64,000 nt of DNA from RGIG4608 sp964413365 (GTDB taxonomy: Bacteria > Bacillota > Clostridia > Oscillospirales > CAG-272), in NCBI GenBank assembly GCA_964413365.1, contig CAYPRM010000003.1:1-64000 (forward strand), in the 5' to 3' direction. The notes beneath the pieces are model-generated. The model saw nothing but the letters and a program-made list of their open reading frames with translations, was not told the origin of the DNA and ran no database searches. Position 1 is the stretch's first letter. Each line of letters starts with the position of its first letter. The translations under genes and the position numbers were made by a program. Positions 51,950-61,181 of this stretch are shown here, piece after piece.

Positions 51950-53425
51950 CTATCTGTTTTTTATTACGTTCTTTTTATAAAGCTCTATCAGCTCATCCGC
52001 ATAGACAAGCTCTATATGGTCGCCGAGCCTTGAAACGAGGTAGTCAACAGCGGCGACAGGAACGCTCCACGGATGTATATTGATAACGGAATAGCCACTC
52101 GCATCATTTGGAGAGGGGGTGAGTGCATTTATTCTTTCGACAAATGCGTCCATCCATTCCTTCGTGATCTTACGGGGATCTCCGCTATGGTGCCAATAGG
52201 AATATCTGACGGATATAAAGGGCTTGCCGCACGCCTCGAACACCATTCCCGCTCCGCTCTCGTAGTGGTCGGGATCAAGCTCCCAGACGCCGCCTCTGAT
52301 GCCGTCAAATCTTGCGTAATACGAGAGCCTCTTTTCGACATTCTGTGCGTCCTGCACAAGGCTTATATCATCAAGCATACACACAACATCAAGATCGGAG
52401 TCTGCCATAGCCTCGGCGGTCTGCCTTGTAAATTCATCCAGATGCTCCATCGGATATGCGAGCAGATTTGCGTACCCTATTCCCGAGACGCCCGTGATGA
52501 AGTAGTCCATCTTGCGCGTATCGAATATCCTCTTTGCCACGGTCGGCGAGAGCCTTGCAAGGGACGGCGAGAGCGTCCAAGTCATTTTATAATCAGAGTT
52601 GCTTCTCTGCCTCTGTCCGAAGGCGCTCGTGGTGGTGAAATCCCTCTCGAGCCATTGAATATTATCGCCGTCGCTCACGACAAGAGCAACATAGTGCTTG
52701 CCCTCGCGTATCTCGCTCCTTTTTATGCTCTGTCTTACTGTGCAGGAGCACTGACCGAGATAGCTGTGATTTGAAGACCAATCCATCGGTATAACATAGT
52801 CGCCGTAGGTCGATATATCCTTGACGAACAATATCTCGTCGTCAGTCCAGCCGTACACGGGTATATTTTTATCAAGACAGCTCAAGATGTGCCGTCTAAG
52901 CTCCCTGCCCTCATCGGTCTGATCGGTATAGACGCACGCCCAGCGGTTACATATTGAAAAATCCCTGAGCACGAGGTGGAAATTGCCCTCGCGCACCACC
53001 TGATGCACAAGAGCCGTGTGTGAGAGACGGTGTTCCACCGCATCAAAGACGATACGCTGACGCTCCGACGCGCTCCCGCGGACCTCTGCAAGATCACAGA
53101 CGGTCTTGATGCCGAGCTTGTTCACTCTGTCAATAAGACTTCTCGGAACGCCGAGCAGATCATAAGCGGCGGAGATGGTTGCCGCCATATTTATGGAAAT
53201 GTCGTTGCAGTCGAGATCGTAGCAGACTGCGCCGTCAAATTCCTTCATATTTATATAAATAAGCTCCCAGAGATCTATGGGTGCGAATTCCTCGTCGAGA
53301 TAATCCATATAATTATCTACATCCACGTATACCTTAACGCCCCTCCTGTTCAGAATACCCTGAACGAAAGGAGCAAGAGCTCTCTCATCCTCACTCATTG
53401 AGGACCAGTTGAGCAAATTGACCAT
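51950..53425 (-). CDS. GxGYxYP-domain putative glycoside hydrolase
   Basis: 491 residues without signal peptide. It matches the GxGYxYP family, N-terminal plus C-terminal domains: ALAPFVQGILNRRGVKVYVD at the start, VALVVSDGDNIQWLERDF mid-protein, the eponymous-type stretch TGVSGIGYANLLAYP, and YSVINIHPWS near the end. The family is predicted to act on polysaccharides, but no reaction is established to my knowledge. It shares a transcript with lacI and is divergent from the GH38 gene. Start supported by GGAGGCTTTATG. Confidence 0.83.
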   Translation of the reverse strand: MVNLLNWSSMSEDERALAPFVQGILNRRGVKVYVDVDNYMDYLDEEFAPIDLWELIYINMKEFDGAVCYDLDCNDISINMAATISAAYDLLGVPRSLIDRVNKLGIKTVCDLAEVRGSASERQRIVFDAVEHRLSHTALVHQVVREGNFHLVLRDFSICNRWACVYTDQTDEGRELRRHILSCLDKNIPVYGWTDDEILFVKDISTYGDYVIPMDWSSNHSYLGQCSCTVRQSIKRSEIREGKHYVALVVSDGDNIQWLERDFTTTSAFGQRQRSNSDYKMTWTLSPSLARLSPTVAKRIFDTRKMDYFITGVSGIGYANLLAYPMEHLDEFTRQTAEAMADSDLDVVCMLDDISLVQDAQNVEKRLSYYARFDGIRGGVWELDPDHYESGAGMVFEACGKPFISVRYSYWHHSGDPRKITKEWMDAFVERINALTPSPNDASGYSVINIHPWSVPVAAVDYLVSRLGDHIELVYADELIELYKKNVIKNR

Positions 53426-53458
53426 AAAGCCTCCAGCAGAAAGACAAGTTTTTTATAT

Positions 53459-53487
53459 ATTATATACCTTTATTCACAAAAACGCAA
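53459..53487 (-). promoter_or_regulatory. Promoter of the GxGYxYP-lacI operon
   Basis: Minus strand: TTGCGT (53482-53487), 17-bp spacer, TATAAT (53459-53464). Confidence 0.75.
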
Positions 53488-53498
53488 TAGTTTTTGTG
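53475..53498. promoter_or_regulatory. Inverted repeat over the -35 of the GxGYxYP-lacI promoter
   Basis: CACAAAAAC and GTTTTTGTG form a perfect 9-bp inverted repeat with a 6-bp centre, covering the -35 hexamer. A degenerate copy lies at about 53533-53560. Candidate operator for autoregulation or for a second regulator. Confidence 0.55.
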
Positions 53499-53630
53499 CG
53501 ACTTTCTCATAAAAAACCATTTTTCTGCCTTTTGCACAAAAATACAATTATTTTTTTGTTAGAAATGATAATTCGAGTCTTGGTGATCAAAAAAATTTGA
53601 AAGAAAGTTGCAAAAAATGATAAAAAACTA

Positions 53631-53659
53631 TTTACAAATCGAAATGTTTGTGCTAAAAT
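53631..53659 (+). promoter_or_regulatory. Promoter of the GH38-HAD operon
   Basis: TTTACA (53631-53636), 17-bp spacer, TAAAAT (53654-53659). Confidence 0.78.
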
Positions 53660-53668
53660 GTAATAAAA

Positions 53669-53679
53669 AAAACGGTTTT
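53669..53679. promoter_or_regulatory. Putative LacI-type operator at the GH38 transcription start
   Basis: AAAACGGTTTT, the complement of the two sites upstream of GH125, placed at about +4 to +14 of the GH38 transcript, a position well suited to repression. A one-mismatch copy (AAAACCATTTT) lies at 53513-53523 on the side of the divergent operon. Confidence 0.7.
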
Positions 53680-53698
53680 TTCATAAAGGAGATTAACC

Positions 53699-56536
53699 AT
53701 GGAAAAAAGAATCGTACATTTGATTTCAGGAACGCACTGGGACCGTGAATGGCGTCACACCGCCGAGCAGAGCAAGCTCCGTCTCGCCGATCTCATGGAC
53801 AACATTATCGACATTCTTGAAAACAAGCCCAACTATCAATGCTTCTGCGTTGACGGAGGCACGATAGTTCTCGAGGACTACTTCACGATCCGCCCCGAAA
53901 ACAGAGATCGCGTAAGGAAGCTCATCGAGGACAAGAAGATGATCATCGTAAACTGGTACACCCTTCCCGAGACCAACACCGTTGCTCCCGAGGCCCTCAT
54001 TCGTAACCTCATCGTAGGACACAGAATGGCTAAGGATTTCGGAGGCGGAATGAAGTCGGGATACACTGCTACCTCTTACGGTCAGCCCTCTCAGCTTCCT
54101 CAGCTCTACCGTGGCTTCGGTATTGAGAATGCTATATTCTACCGCGGCACGAACAAGCATGTTCTCACTCCCCTTTTCGACTGGGAGGGTGCGGACGGAA
54201 GCACACTCACCACGCTGCGAACCTTTGACGAGGTAACGCGCACAAACTGGTTCTTCTACGTTCACGGACCCGCAGTTCTCGGAAAGGGACAGAAGGACCT
54301 TACATACACCTACAATCCCAAGCAGCTTCCTGCTCACATGGCTGACCTCAAGTCCTACGAGAAGGCGTTCACGCTCCTTCATGAGGATTTTGACTACATC
54401 CATGATGAGAAGGTCCTCAAGAAATCCCTTGATGATCTTCTTGAACAGGCAGAGCCCTACAAGATCGGCAATGACATCCTCGCTCTCAACATGGAGGACA
54501 ACGACGAGCCTTACAGATATCTGCCCGAGCTCGTTGACGATATGAACGCGGTATATCCCGACGTTGAGATCGTTCAGGAGAGCATGGATGACTATATGGC
54601 TAAGATCTCTGCAAACAAGGATTACAAGAGAGCAAAGCATCACGGTGAGCTTCGCTACACAACGATGGAGCATAACAATTTCAATGCCCTTCTCGGTGCT
54701 ACTCACTCCTCGAGAATAAAGATCAAGCTCTACAACGATGACGTTGAGAACAATCTTATCAATCTCGCAGAGCCCCTCGCATCCTATGCGGACATCTACG
54801 GCAAGAGATATCCCACCACGAACATAAACAGAGCGTGGGAGGCACTTCTCAAGAATCACGCTCACGACAGCATCTGCGGTGCGGCAGTCGACCGCGCTCA
54901 CGAGGATATGATGTACAACTTCTCGATCGCAAAGACGGTCGCTGAGGAGTGCACGAACAGAAGTGTTATCAGCCTCTCCGGCAAGATAGACACGCTCACG
55001 AGCTTCAAGCCCAACGATTACAGTCTCACTCTCTTTAACACGCTTCCCTATGCAAGGGACGAGGTCATTGAGGTCGTAGTCGATACCCCCAGATACAAGA
55101 CTCAGATGGGCGACATCGGTCTTGGTGGCTCGAGCCAGCTTGACGATTTCTACGATATCGTGGACGAGGATGGCAACAAGCTTGAGTACGTTGAGATTTC
55201 TAAGGACGATATCTCCATCGGCGTTGAGCGTGAGCTTGACACCAAGGCTATAAAGTTCGATGCAAAGCGTCGCCATATTCTTGTTAAGGTCTCCGTTCCT
55301 CAGAGCGGATACAGAACGATCGCGGTAAGAATGCGCGAGGCTGAATACGCCTTCCATCCTGAGATCATGGACAACAGAAAGCTCATCGCTCGCGAGGGCG
55401 GTACTCTCGAGAACGAGTATCTCAAGGTAACAGTTCTTCCCAACGGAACATTCAATATGCTCGACAAGACCACGGGCAGAGTTATGACTAACATGCACTA
55501 CTTCACCGACAGCGGCGAGGTAGGAAGTGCGCATATCTCCAATATTCCCCGTAGAAATACTATATACACATCTCATGGCGCAGTGGCAAACATCACGATG
55601 CTCGAGAGTAACACTCTCCGCGGCAGCTTCAGGATCGACCTTAAGATGGTCCTTCCCGCAGCAGCTACTATCGACGGTCATGACAGAACGCGCGAGATGA
55701 AGGAGCTTCCCATATCTACAACTCTTACTCTTGAGAAGGGCTGCAAGTATCTTAAGATACACACCAAGCTCACGAATGAGATCAGGGATCACAAGCTCAC
55801 CGTTCACTTCCCCTCCGGCATCTCGGGTGCAGACCTTGTTGACGCGGAGAGCGCATGGGATGTTGCAACACGCACGATCAAATGGCGCGATCACAAGGAC
55901 AATGCAGAGGCATTCCCTGCATTCCAGCCCATGCAGAACTTCGTTGACGTCTCCGACGGCAAGGACGGTCTCGCTATAATGACCAAGGGACTTCGTGAGT
56001 ACGAGATCTGCGATGACGAGGAAAGAACGGTTAAGATCACACTCATACGCACTCAGCGCGCTTACATGACGGCTAACAACAATATGACCGTTGAGGAGCT
56101 TGACAAGTACACAGGTCAGCACAGCTTCGGCACGCTCGAGTACGAGTACGCAGTATATCCTCACGAGGGCAAGTGGAACGAGGCGGACGTTATCAATCAC
56201 GCATACGCCTTCAAGGTTCCCGTAAAGGCAGTTCAGGGCGTTCCCCACAGTGGAGAGCTTCCTGCAAGCGCAAGCTTCTTCACTGTAAATCAGGAGAAGA
56301 AGGTGCTTATTTCCGCACTTAAGCAGGCAGAGGACGGTGACGGCAAGATCCTCAGAGTTTGGAACACCACGGGTGACGATCTCCTCCTTAACATCGGCAC
56401 AATACTTCCCGTAGTATCCGTCGAGAGAGTAAAGCTTGACGAATCCGATCCTCAGCCTGTTGAATTCGCAAACGGCGAGTTCTCCATCGACCTTCGTCCT
56501 CACAAAATTGAAACATTCAGGATCAGAACGAAATGA
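53699..56536 (+). CDS. GH38-family alpha-mannosidase with an altered nucleophile motif
   Basis: 945 residues, cytoplasmic. GH38 landmarks: the zinc-ligand motif GTHWDREW (H13, D15), the NHAHDSICGAAVD zinc/substrate motif near 385, and the large C-terminal beta-domains (from ~500). In canonical members the nucleophile aspartate sits in a PDxFG-type motif before QLPQ; here the aligned segment is GYTATSYGQPSQLPQL (residues 121-136), with T125 in place of the aspartate. Either the subfamily uses another residue or the enzyme is altered. It would trim alpha-linked mannose. It overlaps the HAD gene by 4 nt. Ribosome binding site AAGGAG. Confidence 0.9.
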   Translation: MEKRIVHLISGTHWDREWRHTAEQSKLRLADLMDNIIDILENKPNYQCFCVDGGTIVLEDYFTIRPENRDRVRKLIEDKKMIIVNWYTLPETNTVAPEALIRNLIVGHRMAKDFGGGMKSGYTATSYGQPSQLPQLYRGFGIENAIFYRGTNKHVLTPLFDWEGADGSTLTTLRTFDEVTRTNWFFYVHGPAVLGKGQKDLTYTYNPKQLPAHMADLKSYEKAFTLLHEDFDYIHDEKVLKKSLDDLLEQAEPYKIGNDILALNMEDNDEPYRYLPELVDDMNAVYPDVEIVQESMDDYMAKISANKDYKRAKHHGELRYTTMEHNNFNALLGATHSSRIKIKLYNDDVENNLINLAEPLASYADIYGKRYPTTNINRAWEALLKNHAHDSICGAAVDRAHEDMMYNFSIAKTVAEECTNRSVISLSGKIDTLTSFKPNDYSLTLFNTLPYARDEVIEVVVDTPRYKTQMGDIGLGGSSQLDDFYDIVDEDGNKLEYVEISKDDISIGVERELDTKAIKFDAKRRHILVKVSVPQSGYRTIAVRMREAEYAFHPEIMDNRKLIAREGGTLENEYLKVTVLPNGTFNMLDKTTGRVMTNMHYFTDSGEVGSAHISNIPRRNTIYTSHGAVANITMLESNTLRGSFRIDLKMVLPAAATIDGHDRTREMKELPISTTLTLEKGCKYLKIHTKLTNEIRDHKLTVHFPSGISGADLVDAESAWDVATRTIKWRDHKDNAEAFPAFQPMQNFVDVSDGKDGLAIMTKGLREYEICDDEERTVKITLIRTQRAYMTANNNMTVEELDKYTGQHSFGTLEYEYAVYPHEGKWNEADVINHAYAFKVPVKAVQGVPHSGELPASASFFTVNQEKKVLISALKQAEDGDGKILRVWNTTGDDLLLNIGTILPVVSVERVKLDESDPQPVEFANGEFSIDLRPHKIETFRIRTK

Positions 56537-57516
56537 GCAAATTTATCATACCCAATTTAGGCTGCTTCGACGAGACCTGCGGTCTCAAGAATATCAAAAA
56601 ATGCAGCGACGGTATATTCTCCGAGGGAGTAAACGGTGTAAAAGCCGTTTACTCGACGGGAGACGGCAAGGTGGAATTCATCTGCTTTGAGGATTCCACT
56701 CTCTGCTACGTACTCTCCGCCATGGGCTATACCGCATATTATCCCCTCCGCAAGACCGAGCTGAAGAAGCCCGTCAAGGCGGTGCTTATGGATCTTGACG
56801 GAACGAGCGTAAGAAGCGAGGAATTCTGGATATGGATAATTCAGAAGACGATCTCTTCCCTTACCGAGAATCCCGATTTCTGCTTTGAGGAGGCGGACCT
56901 TCCCCACGTTTCGGGACATTCCGTTTCCGAGCATCTTCAGTACTGCATAAACAAGTACTGCCCCGATAAAAAGCTTGAGGACGCCCGTGATCTCTACTTC
57001 CAGCATACTCATTACGAGATGAATGAAATAATGGAGGGCAGAGGCAAGGAAGGTGCGTTCACTCCCTCGCCCGGACTCAAGAAATTCCTTTACAGGCTCA
57101 AGGAGAACGGCATCAAGATCGGTCTCGTTACGAGCGGTCTTTATGAGAAGGCATGGCCCGAGATACTGTCTGCGTTCAACACGCTCGAAATGGGAGATCC
57201 CAAGGAGTTCTATGACGCATCCATTTCCGCAGGCTTCCCTCTCCGCAAGGGCTCCGTCGGTACTCTCGGCGAGCTTTCCCCGAAGCCCCATCCGTGGCTC
57301 TATGCTGAGACCTGCTCGGTAGGCCTTGGTATCCCAATCGAGGACAGCGCGTATGTCGTCGGTATTGAGGACAGCGGTGCGGGCGTTTGCAGTATTCGAC
57401 TTGCAGGCTACAATACCATAGGCTTTGCAGGCGGAAACATCGAGAGCAGTGGCACAAAGGCACTTTGCGACCACTATGCTGACACCTTCGATGAGATCTG
57501 GGAATACATAAAATAA
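56533..57516 (+). CDS. HAD-family phosphatase with an extra N-terminal domain
   Basis: 327 residues. Residues ~1-80 are an extension of unknown function rich in cysteines and glycines. The HAD core begins at ~83: motif I VLMDLDGTSVRSEE (D87, D89), motif II LVTSGLYEKA, and the acidic motif IV in GIEDSGAGVCSIRLAG. It resembles beta-phosphoglucomutase/sugar-phosphatase HADs. Its ATG overlaps the GH38 stop (ATGA), so the products are made together; a sugar-phosphate substrate is likely by context. Confidence 0.87.
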   Translation: MSKFIIPNLGCFDETCGLKNIKKCSDGIFSEGVNGVKAVYSTGDGKVEFICFEDSTLCYVLSAMGYTAYYPLRKTELKKPVKAVLMDLDGTSVRSEEFWIWIIQKTISSLTENPDFCFEEADLPHVSGHSVSEHLQYCINKYCPDKKLEDARDLYFQHTHYEMNEIMEGRGKEGAFTPSPGLKKFLYRLKENGIKIGLVTSGLYEKAWPEILSAFNTLEMGDPKEFYDASISAGFPLRKGSVGTLGELSPKPHPWLYAETCSVGLGIPIEDSAYVVGIEDSGAGVCSIRLAGYNTIGFAGGNIESSGTKALCDHYADTFDEIWEYIK

Positions 57517-57523
57517 CCATAAC

Positions 57524-57559
57524 AAAAAATCCCTTCCACGGCTGTGGAAGGGATTTTTT
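57524..57559. terminator. Bidirectional terminator
   Basis: AAAAAATCCCTTCCAC pairs perfectly with its complement (16 bp, GGCT loop) between the converging HAD and GtaA-like genes. Confidence 0.94.
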
Positions 57560-57571
57560 GATTTTTGTAGA

Positions 57572-59488
57572 TTATTTTTTATATTTGAGCGTTCCGTCAT
57601 CAAGAAGCCTTATAAAGAGTCCTCCCTGCACCGTTCTGTTTCTGAATCCTATATGATATCCCGAAACGGTATCATACCAGTCGGACATCGGTATCCTGTC
57701 GGGCGTGCGGTCATAAAAGTCCCAAAGTGGGGCTATCATCCTCTCAAAATCCTCCTCACGCGGAGCAAGAGATGCCGTCCAAACGAGCCAGTCGGACTTT
57801 GTCTGATCGCATCGTGAATCGAGCGGAAGTCCGTACTCGTTCATATTTGCAAGAGAATGTGCCGTCTCGCTCTCATATATCTCGCTCGGGAAGAGCTCCG
57901 TTCCCCAGAGCTTGTCCCAGATCATATTATATTTCATAGAGCGACTGCCATCAATATCAAAGGCGAGCCTGTACGAACCATCAGCGTTCGCGGCACGCTC
58001 CACCCACGAGCGAGCCATATCCCTCGCTGCAGACGCATAGCTATCCGCCTCTTCATCCTCTCCGAGCATATCGCATATTATCGACATGCCCATAACGCCC
58101 ATTATCGCCTTGAGCGAAAGGTTGCAGTTATGTGCAAGATGCCCTGCAAAATCGTCCGTGCAGAGCTGATCCTCAGGATCGTTGCCGTATCTCATAAGAT
58201 ATCTTGCCCAGCCCTTAAGGACGTCAAGATGCTCACGCGCAAATTCCGCATTTCCATCTGCGAGGGCAATATTTGCCTCCGTTATGATCATATTTCCACT
58301 CTCCTCAACGGGCATCTGATCCTCATATTTAAAGCATCCGTGCTCGCCGTCGTAGCCGTATACCTGTCCGAGAAGGAGAGGATACTGACCGACGTCATGA
58401 GGAGCAAAATCATACGGCCACTTGCCCGAGCCCACGTATTTATATATAGGTCTGAGCATAGCCTTAAGAAGCTCGGGGGAATATTTTATAAACAATGGAG
58501 ATGAGGGGTACATAACGTCGACCGTTGCCGCACATCCGTTGGAAAAGCACTCCTTGGATACGAGGACGGGCTGACCGTCTTCGTCTACGACCAGCTTGTG
58601 AGCCGCAAGGACCTGCCTGTAAGCGAGTGAGAGGAGCTCTGCGTATTCTTCGCCGCCCAGTGCCTGAGCCTCGCGAGAGAGAGAATTTGCAAAGCCGTCG
58701 CACCTTTCACGCACGCTCTCATATTCACGAGCCGCCTCACTTATCGCCTCCTCGATACTCTTCCTCGAGAGATGCCAATATGCTCTCAGGGGAGTACCGA
58801 AATAATTTATAGAATCAATATCATCGTAGGCAAAGAGGAAGAGCTTTTCCTCTCCGTCCTCTGCGCTCACTGTGAGCGCAGGACATTCACCGCCCGAATG
58901 CATCAGATATTCGTCAGCACTTCCCTCACCTGCCGCGCAGAGATAGAAATATCCCCAGTCGATCCTCGTGTCATCTCCGCTCTTGTTCAAAGGCTCCTGC
59001 ACGGAATTCCCGATTCTGAAGCCGCAGATGCCGTCTATATCAGTCTCCTCAAAGGTAACAGGCGACTGATGATGCCTGTCAAGGCAGATCCACTTTTCCG
59101 CAGCAACGCGAACCGATATCTCTTTTACAGACTCATCTACCTTCTCCACTCTCACGCTCATATATGAAACAGGTCTTGAGAGCGTGTAGAGATCGTCGGG
59201 AAGCAGGGGCGAGGTAAAGCGCACCGAGAGCCTAACGAGGCTGTTCTCAAAGGTATAGTAGGTTGAAAGAGCGTCCGCATCCCTTGATGTCTGCTTTATC
59301 TTTTTCGAATCCCTCTCGTAGCCGAGGAAATTGTAGGCAACGCCGTCCACTATGACTGCACCACGTATAGAATGTGGTGTCCCTGTCCAGTGGAGGGTGT
59401 GGGAATAGTTGAGTTCATCGCTGGCAGACCATACCGAAAAATAGGGATCGACCGTAATAAGCGGTGTTGCAGGGGGACGTAGTTTCAT
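57572..59488 (-). CDS. GtaA-like (DUF4964/5127/4965/1793) family protein
   Basis: 638 residues, no signal peptide. The N-terminus RPPATPLITVDPYFSVWSASDELNYSHTLHWTG is typical of the DUF4964 segment. A beta-rich DUF5127 region and an (alpha/alpha) barrel-like DUF4965/DUF1793 half follow (YPSSPLFIKYSPELLKAMLRPIYKY; HDVGQYPLLLGQVYG; NLSLKAIMGVMGM; NMIWDKLWGTELFP). Databases often label these glutaminases after a fungal protein, but their company with glycosidases suggests a carbohydrate substrate; that is inference. Last gene of a three-gene minus-strand unit. Ribosome binding site GGAGAACACATG. Confidence 0.85.
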   Translation of the reverse strand: MKLRPPATPLITVDPYFSVWSASDELNYSHTLHWTGTPHSIRGAVIVDGVAYNFLGYERDSKKIKQTSRDADALSTYYTFENSLVRLSVRFTSPLLPDDLYTLSRPVSYMSVRVEKVDESVKEISVRVAAEKWICLDRHHQSPVTFEETDIDGICGFRIGNSVQEPLNKSGDDTRIDWGYFYLCAAGEGSADEYLMHSGGECPALTVSAEDGEEKLFLFAYDDIDSINYFGTPLRAYWHLSRKSIEEAISEAAREYESVRERCDGFANSLSREAQALGGEEYAELLSLAYRQVLAAHKLVVDEDGQPVLVSKECFSNGCAATVDVMYPSSPLFIKYSPELLKAMLRPIYKYVGSGKWPYDFAPHDVGQYPLLLGQVYGYDGEHGCFKYEDQMPVEESGNMIITEANIALADGNAEFAREHLDVLKGWARYLMRYGNDPEDQLCTDDFAGHLAHNCNLSLKAIMGVMGMSIICDMLGEDEEADSYASAARDMARSWVERAANADGSYRLAFDIDGSRSMKYNMIWDKLWGTELFPSEIYESETAHSLANMNEYGLPLDSRCDQTKSDWLVWTASLAPREEDFERMIAPLWDFYDRTPDRIPMSDWYDTVSGYHIGFRNRTVQGGLFIRLLDDGTLKYKK

Positions 59489-59501
59489 GTGTTCTCCTCT
59501 C

Positions 59502-61097
59502 TCACTTGCCGATAACTGCTATCTCGGAAAGTGAATAGATATATTCTGTATTGATCGTTATCTTGATCTTAGACACGGTGATCTCCTCGTAAAGAGTTGC
59601 ACTTATGGCGTTTCCTACCGCCATGTATTCCCTTCTCGTGTCTATATATTTGCCGTCGAGCCTTATATCGGTGATATAGCTGCCGTCGTCAAATTCTATC
59701 TTCTCCACCCCTCTGAGCAGAGATGAATAATCGCTTCCGCAGTAGAACATTATAGCCTTCACCTGCCTCGGCGAATCAAAGGTTATCGTGATAGTGGTCT
59801 TGCCGCTGTCAAAATAAACATCCGTCTTTTCGGCGTTTTTGAAATATACGCCGATACCGCCGTCAGTCAGCAGTTTTCTCTGATCCGCATCAATGGCGGT
59901 GCAGGAGAGCTTCGCGTCGGAGGCGATATTCTTATATCCCGAGATGACCTCGGGCTTCGGCTGAGGAGTTACGGTCGAGCCGTTTATGTACATCGAGCCG
60001 TCCTTCCTAAATCCGTAGGTGTCCAAGCAGAACGTTCTGACGTTTCCTGCATCCTTGATATTATAATGCTTGTGATATACTACGTAGCTCTGTGAACCGA
60101 TATTTATGAACATATGATGTCCCGTTCCCGAAACGTAGTCCCACTCCTTTGACTGATCCTTCAGTTTCTCGCTACCGAGGAGCATGCTGTCCTCAGGCTT
60201 GTAGAATCCGCTGAGAGGGCTGTTGGAAACAGCATAGCCAACGCCGTAATATTTTGACGTGTAGCTGTTCGCAGAATATGTGAGATAATATTTTCCATCA
60301 TGCTTTACCATAAAGGGGCCCTCGTTCCAGTTACCCTGTACTGCCTCCCACTCGCGGCGCTCGTCAGATGTCATATCGGCGTATCCCACGCGTGTGAGCT
60401 GGACTGCCTCGCAGCCCTCCTTGATAGTGTAAGGATTCTCAAGCTCAACGCCCCATATCGTGCTGACGCCGCCAACCTGATCCTTTGCAAAATAGTAATA
60501 GAGTGAGCCGTCGTCGTCTACAAAGACGCTACCGTCTATCGTAGGAAATTCAAAAATAAATCTCGCCTGCGAGGGTGTGTTATCCTCGTCAATATAGTTC
60601 GTAAAGGGGCCTCTCGGTGAGTCAGCCACCGCAACGCTGCAATGCAGAGGAGCGGAGCCGTCGGATGCGGCAGAGTAATAAAGCCAGTATCTGCCGTTTA
60701 TCTTGTGCATCTCGGGCGCCCAGAGCCTACTGTGACACCAGTCCTCGTTAGTCGGCTCAAAGCAAGTGCCGCCGAGCTCCCATTCCGTAAGATCGCTCGA
60801 TATGTAATAGTCAAATCTCGAGCCTCCCGTTGTTCCGTAAAGATAGAAAAGCCCTTCCTCCTCCTCGTAATAGAGGTAGGGGTCGCCAAGTATCGGAGCG
60901 CTGCCGAAATTGGCAACAGCATTCTGATAATAAAGAGAATTTATACCGTTTGCATCGTATCCGAGCTCGCTCGGGGTGGTAGGTGCGGGATCGTCAACGT
61001 CCGTGGGATCATCGAAGCATGCGCCGAGTGTGAGCACTGAACTGAGCGCAAATGCAAGAGTAAATATTTTTGCTACCGTTTTGAAATATTTTTTCAT
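59502..61097 (-). CDS. GH43-family glycosidase lipoprotein
   Basis: 531 residues. Lipobox LTLGAC (cysteine near 27). The five-bladed GH43 propeller shows the three expected acidic residues: aspartate base in ILGDPYLYYEEEEG, the transition aspartate in FPTIDGSVFVDDDG, and the acid glutamate in WNEGPFMVKHDGKYYL. The last ~130 residues (DVYFDSGKTTITITFDSPRQVKAIMFYCG) resemble an F5/8-type carbohydrate-binding domain. Usual substrates are arabinan, xylan or galactan side chains; specificity cannot be read. It lies between the isomerase-kinase and GtaA-like genes. Start supported by GGAGGCTCAGGTATG. Confidence 0.9.
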   Translation of the reverse strand: MKKYFKTVAKIFTLAFALSSVLTLGACFDDPTDVDDPAPTTPSELGYDANGINSLYYQNAVANFGSAPILGDPYLYYEEEEGLFYLYGTTGGSRFDYYISSDLTEWELGGTCFEPTNEDWCHSRLWAPEMHKINGRYWLYYSAASDGSAPLHCSVAVADSPRGPFTNYIDEDNTPSQARFIFEFPTIDGSVFVDDDGSLYYYFAKDQVGGVSTIWGVELENPYTIKEGCEAVQLTRVGYADMTSDERREWEAVQGNWNEGPFMVKHDGKYYLTYSANSYTSKYYGVGYAVSNSPLSGFYKPEDSMLLGSEKLKDQSKEWDYVSGTGHHMFINIGSQSYVVYHKHYNIKDAGNVRTFCLDTYGFRKDGSMYINGSTVTPQPKPEVISGYKNIASDAKLSCTAIDADQRKLLTDGGIGVYFKNAEKTDVYFDSGKTTITITFDSPRQVKAIMFYCGSDYSSLLRGVEKIEFDDGSYITDIRLDGKYIDTRREYMAVGNAISATLYEEITVSKIKITINTEYIYSLSEIAVIGK

Positions 61098-61181
61098 ACC
61101 TGAGCCTCCATGCTTTTTGCTTTTTATTTTTTATTTTGTTTGTTTTATTATTTATTCTCTGCCTTGTATAGCAGAAGATGG

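Noticed and set aside
53726..56503. A 925-codon minus-strand frame opposite the GH38 gene
   Set aside because: Antisense shadow. The plus-strand product has clear GH38 motifs, while the minus-strand product has no recognisable domain or ribosome binding site.
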